Positions 45,173 to 52,440 of a stretch of DNA of 52,440 nucleotides are shown here, one piece after another. Location of the stretch: positions 1-52,440 of the forward strand of contig WFPC01000048.1 in assembly GCA_015487785.1 (NCBI GenBank). Reading direction: 5' to 3'. A program made the position numbers and the translations under genes. This stretch comes from Gammaproteobacteria bacterium (lineage in GTDB: Bacteria > Pseudomonadota > Gammaproteobacteria > S012-40). Each line of letters opens with the position of its first letter. The first letter of the stretch is position 1. A model generated the notes under the pieces. That model did no database searches. It saw only the letters and a program-made list of their open reading frames with translations, and had not been told where the DNA came from.

Positions 45173-46309
45173 ATGCCCCATCGAGCCAAGACCACCATCC
45201 GGAAAAGCGAGCCCGAGCCACCTTTCCGCAAGCCTCATGATACCCCGGCCATGGCGCGGCTCGCGGGCCAAATCAAGCAATGGGGCCGTGAGCTGGGCTT
45301 CCAGCAGGTGGGCATCTGCGATACCGACCTGGCCCGGGCCGAACGTGAACACTTGCAATGGCTGGCGCGCGGATTCCATGGCGAAATGGACTACATGGCC
45401 CGCCACGGTCTCAAGCGCAGCCGTCCACAATGGCTGGTGCCGGGCACCCGGCGTGTCATCAGCGTGCGCATGGACTATTTTCCCCCCAACGCCCGCCCTG
45501 CCTGGGAGGTGTTGCAAGACCCCAGCCTGGCCTATGTTTCCCGCTATGCCCTGGGCCGGGACTATCACAAGGTATTGCGCAAGCGATTACAAAAACTGGC
45601 CGAGAAAATCCGCCAACACATCGGTGACTTCGGCTATCGCGCCTTCGTGGACAGCGCTCCGGTACTGGAGAAGCCGTTGGCGCAGAAAGCGGGCCTGGGC
45701 TGGATCGGCAAACACAGCAACCTGATCTCCCGCGGCGACGGCTCCTGGTTCTTCCTCGGTGAACTCTACACCGACCTACCCCTGCCGGTGGACGCACCCA
45801 CCACGGCTCACTGCGGTCGCTGCCGGGCCTGCCTGGACATCTGTCCCACCCAGGCCATCGTGGAACCCTACGTGGTGGATGCGCGACGTTGCATTTCCTA
45901 CCTCACCATCGAACTCAAGGGAGCCATTCCCGAGGCGCTGCGCGCGGCCATGGGCAATCGAATCTACGGCTGCGACGACTGCCAGTTGATCTGTCCCTGG
46001 AACCGCTTCGCCCGCGCCACCCGGGAACTAGACTTCGCCGTCCGCCAACGACTGGACGAGAGCAGCCTGGTGGAGCTGTTCGCTTGGGACGAGCACACTT
46101 TCCTGCAACGCACCGAGGGCTCGGCCATTCGCCGCATCGGCTACGAGCGCTGGCTGCGCAATATCGCCGTGGCCCTGGGTAACGCCCCCACTGAAGCGGC
46201 AGTAATCCAGGCCCTGCAGGCCCGCCGCGAACACCCCTCGGCGTTGGTTCGAGAACACGTGGCCTGGGCCCTGCAGCAACACGCGAACACGGCGAACAAG
46301 CCCGTTTGA
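45173..46309 (+). CDS. queG: epoxyqueuosine reductase
   Basis: A cobalamin- and iron-sulfur-dependent enzyme for the last step of queuosine synthesis in tRNA. The start at ATG 45173 gives 378 residues, close to the E. coli protein, and places LAGQIKQWGRELGFQQVGIC near the expected position. Starts at 45056, 45113, 45149 or 45251 cannot be excluded because no ribosome site stands out. FHGEMDYMARHGLKRSRPQW is the family's B12-binding start. Two [4Fe-4S] clusters are bound by CGRCRACLDICP and CDDCQLICPWN. HEAT-like helices close the C-terminus. It is convergent with orn. Confidence 0.94.
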   Translation: MPHRAKTTIRKSEPEPPFRKPHDTPAMARLAGQIKQWGRELGFQQVGICDTDLARAEREHLQWLARGFHGEMDYMARHGLKRSRPQWLVPGTRRVISVRMDYFPPNARPAWEVLQDPSLAYVSRYALGRDYHKVLRKRLQKLAEKIRQHIGDFGYRAFVDSAPVLEKPLAQKAGLGWIGKHSNLISRGDGSWFFLGELYTDLPLPVDAPTTAHCGRCRACLDICPTQAIVEPYVVDARRCISYLTIELKGAIPEALRAAMGNRIYGCDDCQLICPWNRFARATRELDFAVRQRLDESSLVELFAWDEHTFLQRTEGSAIRRIGYERWLRNIAVALGNAPTEAAVIQALQARREHPSALVREHVAWALQQHANTANKPV

Positions 46310-46324
46310 GGAAGCGGCATCTTC

Positions 46325-46870
46325 TCAGCAGTTGAGCAGGTGCCGGCGATAATAGCGCAACTCGGCGATGGACTCGCGAATGTCGTCCAGGGCCAGATGA
46401 CTGCCCTTTTTCTCGAAACCCGCATACACCTGGGGTGCCCAGCGGCGGGCCAGCTCCTTGAGCGTGCTCACATCCAGGTTGCGATAGTGAAAAAAGGCCT
46501 CCAACTCGGGCATCAGGCGATAGAGAAAACGGCGGTCCTGGCAAATACTGTTGCCGCACATGGGCGAAGCTCCCGCTTCCACGTACTGGCGCACAAAGGC
46601 CAGGGTCTGGCGCTCGGCCTCGGCCAGGTCCACCTCGCTGGCACGTACCCGCTCGATCAAGCCCGACTGGCCATGCTGGCGGGTATTCCATTCGTCCATG
46701 GCCGCCAACACCTCGTCCGGCTGATGAATGGCCAGCACCGGCCCTTCCGCCAGGGTCTCCAGCTCGGCATCGGTGACGATGGTGGCAATTTCGATGATTT
46801 GATCCCGATCGGGATCCAGGCCGGTCATTTCCAGGTCGATCCAGATCAGGTTCGATGCAGATGCAGCCAT
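46325..46870 (-). CDS. orn: oligoribonuclease
   Basis: A 181-residue 3'-5' exonuclease of the DEDDh group that degrades dinucleotides, including pGpG from cyclic-di-GMP turnover. [20 protein letters not shown] carries the first Asp-Glu pair, [20 protein letters not shown] the third Asp, and [20 protein letters not shown] the His-x4-Asp pair. A GAGGGGGAGGGG ribosome site precedes the ATG. Its product role connects with the EAL-domain protein elsewhere in the window. It is divergent from rsgA, as in many relatives. Confidence 0.96.
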   Translation of the reverse strand: MAASASNLIWIDLEMTGLDPDRDQIIEIATIVTDAELETLAEGPVLAIHQPDEVLAAMDEWNTRQHGQSGLIERVRASEVDLAEAERQTLAFVRQYVEAGASPMCGNSICQDRRFLYRLMPELEAFFHYRNLDVSTLKELARRWAPQVYAGFEKKGSHLALDDIRESIAELRYYRRHLLNC

Positions 46871-46894
46871 CCCCTCCCCCTCGTCATCTTCTTG

Positions 46895-46922
46895 TTGTGT
46901 TGCCTCGACAAGCCCCTACAAT
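46895..46922 (+). promoter_or_regulatory. candidate promoter of rsgA, predicting a leaderless mRNA
   Basis: TTGTGT, a 16-base spacer, then TACAAT (five of six -10 bases). Transcription would begin about position 46929, at most three bases before the rsgA ATG at 46932. No ribosome site is visible between the -10 box and the ATG. Confidence 0.4.
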
Positions 46923-46931
46923 ACCGGCTAA

Positions 46932-49336
<2,405 letters not shown>

Positions 49337-49338
49337 GC

Positions 49339-50376
49339 ATGCCCCGCCGCCTGTTGCCGGAATGGGCGCCCCAGAGCGGGGTCATGCTGAGCTGGCCGGA
49401 TCCGGACACCGACTGGGGACCACGGCTGCACGAGGTGGAACCGGTGTTTCTCTCCATCGCCCGTGCCATCAGTCGCTTCGAACCGCTGTTGATCTGCGTG
49501 CACCCCGGTCGCGAAACCCACCTGCGCCAGTTACTGAACCAGGCCGGCCTGGCACAGGCCCCCATCCGCCTGTTCACGGTAGACTACGACGACACCTGGA
49601 CCCGCGACTACGGCCCGGTGAGCGTCAGCGAACAAGGCCGCCCGCTGCTGCTGGACTTCCGCTTCAACGGCTGGGGGGGCAAATACCCCGCCGCGCGCGA
49701 CGACAAAGTGAACCGCCACCTGCATGCCGCCGGCCTGTTCGGCGACACTCCCCTGCTCAGCCTGCCGCTGATACTGGAAGGCGGCAGCATCGACGGTGAC
49801 GGCGAGGGCAGCCTGCTCACCACCCGTTATTGCCTGCGCCACCCCGGCCGCAACCCTGGGCTCGACCAGGCCAGGCTGGACGCCGAGCTGAAACAACACC
49901 TGGGAGTGGAACGCATCTTCTGGCTCGAACACGGCAAGCTCGAGGGTGACGACACCGACGGCCACATCGACACCCTGGCCCGCTTCTGCGACCCCTCCAC
50001 CATCGCCTACCAGCACTGCGACGATCCCCAAGACAGCCACTACGCCGAGCTACAGGCCATGGCACAGGAACTGGCCCGGCTGCGCCGCGCCAATGGTCGG
50101 CCCTACCGCCTGATACCCCTGCCCTGGCCCGCGCCCTGCTACGACTCGCACGGCCGCCGGCTGCCGGCCAGTTATGCCAATTTTCTCATTCTCAACGGCG
50201 CGGTGCTGGTGCCCGGCTACCGCAGCCCGGCCAGCGACCGCCTGGCCGCCGAGCGTCTGGGGGCCTGTTTCCCCGGGCGTGAAGTCATCGCCATCGACTG
50301 CTTGCCTCTGATCGAACAGAATGGCAGCCTGCATTGTCTCACCATGCAATTCGCCGCCGGAGTCTACAGCCCATGA
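49339..50376 (+). CDS. aguA: agmatine deiminase
   Basis: A 345-residue guanidino-group modifying enzyme that converts agmatine to N-carbamoylputrescine. MPRRLLPEWAPQSGVMLSWP is the start, VDYDDTWTRDYGPVSV holds the substrate-binding Asp and Arg, LEGGSIDGDGEG follows, and NGSLHCLTMQ carries the nucleophile Cys near residue 333. The ATG is two bases after the purB stop codon. The overlap of its own stop with the start of aguB shows that the two steps are made together. Their presence implies an arginine decarboxylase elsewhere. Confidence 0.94.
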   Translation: MPRRLLPEWAPQSGVMLSWPDPDTDWGPRLHEVEPVFLSIARAISRFEPLLICVHPGRETHLRQLLNQAGLAQAPIRLFTVDYDDTWTRDYGPVSVSEQGRPLLLDFRFNGWGGKYPAARDDKVNRHLHAAGLFGDTPLLSLPLILEGGSIDGDGEGSLLTTRYCLRHPGRNPGLDQARLDAELKQHLGVERIFWLEHGKLEGDDTDGHIDTLARFCDPSTIAYQHCDDPQDSHYAELQAMAQELARLRRANGRPYRLIPLPWPAPCYDSHGRRLPASYANFLILNGAVLVPGYRSPASDRLAAERLGACFPGREVIAIDCLPLIEQNGSLHCLTMQFAAGVYSP

Positions 50377-51263
50377 ACACCGATTCGCTCGTCGTCGCCA
50401 TGATCCAGCAACCCTGCGCAGCCGAGCCGCGGGTAAATCTCGCCGCCACCCTGGCCGCCATCGAGCAGGCCGCCGCGCAGGGAGCACACCTGATCGTGCT
50501 ACAGGAACTGCACAACCACCGCTATTTCTGCCAGCGGGAAGACAGCGCCAACTTCGCCCTGGCCGAACCCCTGCCCGGCCCCAGCAGCGAGCAGCTGGCC
50601 GCGGCCGCACGCCGCTGGCACGTGGTCATCGTGGCCTCGCTGTTCGAGCGCCGCGCCCCCGGCCTGCATCACAATACCGCCGTGGTGTTCGACAGCGACG
50701 GGCACCTGGCCGGGCGCTATCGCAAGATGCACGTACCCGACGACCCCGGCTACCATGAGAAATTCTATTTCACCCCAGGCGACCTGGGCTTCACGCCCAT
50801 CGACACCTCGCTGGGCCGCCTGGGCGTGCTGGTGTGCTGGGACCAGTGGTTTCCCGAGGCCGCCCGCCTGATGGCCCTGGCTGGCGCCGAACTGTTGATT
50901 TATCCCACCGCCATCGGCTGGGATCCGGCCGACGACGCCGATGAACAGGCCCGCCAACTGGAGGCCTGGATCACCGTGCAGCGCGGCCACGCCATCGCCA
51001 ACGGCCTGCCCTTGGTGGCGGTCAACCGCTGCGGTTTCGAACCCGACCCTGCCGGCGAGAGCCCGGGCATCCGTTTCTGGGGCAACAGCTTCGCGGTGGG
51101 CCCGCAGGGAGAATTCCTCGCCCGCGCCGGCGAGCAGGAAGACATCATCCTGGCCGCCATCGACCCGGGGCACAGCGCCAGGGTGCGCAACATCTGGCCG
51201 TTTCTGCGCGACCGTCGCATCGACGACTACACCGGCTTGCTATACCGTTACCTCGACGAGTGA
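50373..51263 (+). CDS. aguB: N-carbamoylputrescine amidase
   Basis: A 296-residue nitrilase-superfamily enzyme that hydrolyses N-carbamoylputrescine to putrescine, CO2 and ammonia. The Glu-Lys-Cys triad is visible: Glu45 in IVLQELHNHRYF, Lys118 in RYRKMHVPDDPGY, and Cys155 in GVLVCWDQWFPEAARL. FWGNSFAVGPQGEFLARAG is the typical late segment. The ATGA start overlaps the aguA stop. With AguA it completes the plant-type agmatine route to putrescine, an alternative to agmatinase. Confidence 0.95.
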   Translation: MNTDSLVVAMIQQPCAAEPRVNLAATLAAIEQAAAQGAHLIVLQELHNHRYFCQREDSANFALAEPLPGPSSEQLAAAARRWHVVIVASLFERRAPGLHHNTAVVFDSDGHLAGRYRKMHVPDDPGYHEKFYFTPGDLGFTPIDTSLGRLGVLVCWDQWFPEAARLMALAGAELLIYPTAIGWDPADDADEQARQLEAWITVQRGHAIANGLPLVAVNRCGFEPDPAGESPGIRFWGNSFAVGPQGEFLARAGEQEDIILAAIDPGHSARVRNIWPFLRDRRIDDYTGLLYRYLDE

Positions 51264-51272
51264 GAAACCCGC

Positions 51273-52385
51273 ATGATCCTGATACTGCAACCCGACACCG
51301 ACCTCGACAGTGCCGAATACCGGCAATTGCTGGACCATCTCGATCGCCTGCCCGGCGTGCGCTACCGCATCCACCATGAGCAGGGTGAACAGCAGCGACT
51401 GACCGAGATCTACCTCATCGGCGACACCGCGCGCCTGTCCCTGGCCGACATGCAAAGCCTGCCCACGGTGGAACGGGTGGTGAGGGTATCGCGCGAATAC
51501 CGCGTGCTGGGCCGCCACCAGAACGACGATCGTCCCAGCGCCTTCGACTACAACGGCGTCACCTTCAGCCAGGACAACCTCAACCTGTTTCCCGGCCTGT
51601 GCGCGGTGGACAATCCCCGCCACGTGGAGCTGATGATGCAGGCGCTGCAACAACACGGCCTGGTCTGCACCCGCATGGGTGCCTACAAACCCCGCACCAA
51701 CCCCTACTCCTTCCAGGGGCACGGCAAGAGCTGTCTGCCCTATGTCTTCGAGCTGGCGGGCAAATACGGCATCAAGGTGATCGCCATGGAGATCACCCAC
51801 GACGTGCACATCGAGGAAATCCGCCAGGCCCTGGAACAAACCGGCAATCCCACCGGCGTGATGCTGCAGATCGGCACCCGCAACACGCAGAACTTCGAAC
51901 TGCTCAAGGCCGTGGGCCGGCAGCAACAATTTCCGGTACTGCTCAAACGCGGTTTCGGCATCACCTTGGAAGAATCCCTCAATGCGGCGGAGTACCTGGC
52001 CAGCGAGGGCAACCGCAAGGTCATCTTCGCCCTGCGCGGCATGAAGACCAACATGGGCGACCCCCATCGCAATTTTGTCGACTTCGCCCATGTGCCGGTA
52101 ATCAAGCGACTCACCCGCATGCCAGTGTGCATCGACCCCTCCCACTCCGTGGGCAGCCGCGCGGCCGATCCCGACGGCATTCTCGATCTCATGCATGTCA
52201 CCGCCCAGGGCATCGTCGCCGGCGCCAACATGGTCCTGATCGACTTTCACCCGGACCCGGCCAAGGCCCTGGTGGACGGTCCCCAGGCCATGCGCCTGCA
52301 GGAACTGCCCTATTTCCTCGACGACGTGGCCATTGCCCGCGAGGCCTACGAAAAACGCCGCCGCCTGATCCGCGGCGAAAACTGA
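51273..52385 (+). CDS. DAHP synthase-like protein (type I-beta, KDOPS-related), divergent
   Basis: A 370-residue protein with an N-terminal ferredoxin-like domain (residues 1-85, MILILQPDTDLDSAEYRQLL) and a TIM barrel of the Thermotoga-type DAHP/KDO8P synthase group. GAYKPRTNPYSFQGHG, QIGTRNTQNFELL, PVLLKRGFG and CIDPSHSVGSRA are family motifs. The metal ligands appear as Cys110, His291, Asp324 and Asp335. Two departures are clear: the usual GPCSVE is replaced by GLCAVD, and the ligand expected to be Glu is Asp324 (IDFHPDP instead of VEVHPEP). It may make DAHP from PEP and erythrose 4-phosphate, or a related keto-sugar acid. It is 9 bases downstream of aguB. Confidence 0.82.
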   Translation: MILILQPDTDLDSAEYRQLLDHLDRLPGVRYRIHHEQGEQQRLTEIYLIGDTARLSLADMQSLPTVERVVRVSREYRVLGRHQNDDRPSAFDYNGVTFSQDNLNLFPGLCAVDNPRHVELMMQALQQHGLVCTRMGAYKPRTNPYSFQGHGKSCLPYVFELAGKYGIKVIAMEITHDVHIEEIRQALEQTGNPTGVMLQIGTRNTQNFELLKAVGRQQQFPVLLKRGFGITLEESLNAAEYLASEGNRKVIFALRGMKTNMGDPHRNFVDFAHVPVIKRLTRMPVCIDPSHSVGSRAADPDGILDLMHVTAQGIVAGANMVLIDFHPDPAKALVDGPQAMRLQELPYFLDDVAIAREAYEKRRRLIRGEN

Positions 52386-52391
52386 CGCCCC

Positions 52392-52440
52392 ATGCACACG
52401 TCCGCCACCATGCCACCCCCCCACGACCAGGAATACGAGC
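52392..52440 (+). CDS. start of an unidentified gene, runs off right edge
   Basis: An ATG 6 bases after the preceding stop opens a frame without stop to the window edge, reading MHTSATMPPPHDQEYE. The short spacing suggests that it is the next gene of the aguA-aguB transcript. Only about 16 codons are visible and no family can be assigned; an internal ATG at residue 7 could be the true start. Confidence 0.4.
   Translation, partial: MHTSATMPPPHDQEYE

Overview
The window is a chromosomal segment of a GC-rich gammaproteobacterium. The taxonomic call rests on gene order. It carries nadB / rpoE-rseA-rseC-mucD, sdhCDAB-sdhE-cptA next to ygfZ, miaA-hfq-hflX-hflK-hflC-(DUF2065)-hisZ-purA, and nnrD-tsaE-amiC-mutL. 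Each of these blocks is characteristic of Gammaproteobacteria outside the enterics. No closer placement can be supported from sequence alone. No insertion sequence, integrase, CRISPR array or prophage gene is visible. Coding density is high, genes often overlap by 4-14 bases, and no stretch longer than about 210 bases lacks a gene.

Positions 1-8,270 (all minus strand) hold the end of a surface-polysaccharide locus. In order of transcription it encodes a DegT-type sugar aminotransferase, an ATP-grasp ligase, a SAM methyltransferase, a Wzx-type flippase, two GT2 glycosyltransferases and two GT4 glycosyltransferases, the last running off the left edge. The middle of this block is visibly richer in A+T than the rest of the window, as expected for a transferred O-antigen or exopolysaccharide cassette. 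The block ends against a yheT-family hydrolase gene whose N-terminus looks clipped, so a rearrangement point probably lies near 8,380.

Positions 8,387-30,480 are conserved housekeeping: YheT; the sigma-E envelope-stress operon, which lacks rseB/mucB; nadB; succinate dehydrogenase with its flavinylation factor SdhE and partner CptA; YgfZ; then, on the minus strand from 30,256 down to 19,689, a GAF-PAS-GGDEF-EAL protein, MiaA, Hfq, HflX, HflK, HflC, a DUF2065 peptide, HisZ and PurA. A good intrinsic terminator divides this run between hflC and the DUF2065 gene. A tRNA-Ser(UGA) with its own terminator lies at 30,363-30,482.

Positions 30,578-36,845 are the most unusual part: truA, an orphan CbiQ/EcfT-like membrane protein, a [NiFe]-hydrogenase maturation protease, and a shortened group-3b-like hydrogenase large subunit. 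That subunit lacks the N-terminal nickel motif and an internal block but keeps the C-terminal one and a continuous frame. A beta-propeller protein of unknown function is divergent from it, and a fusion of a TVP38/TMEM64 membrane domain with a mercuric-reductase-like flavoprotein is convergent with the propeller gene. No other hydrogenase subunit is present, so this looks like a hydrogenase locus in decay or being reused.

Positions 36,914-52,440 return to conserved genes: cysS, gltX, mutL, amiC, tsaE and nnrD on the minus strand, then queG (+), orn (-), rsgA, purB, the two-step agmatine-to-putrescine pair aguA-aguB, and a divergent DAHP-synthase-like protein (+). A further gene begins at the right edge. 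A perfect 12-bp inverted repeat lies between nnrD and queG. All promoter calls are by eye from hexamer matches and spacing and are tentative.
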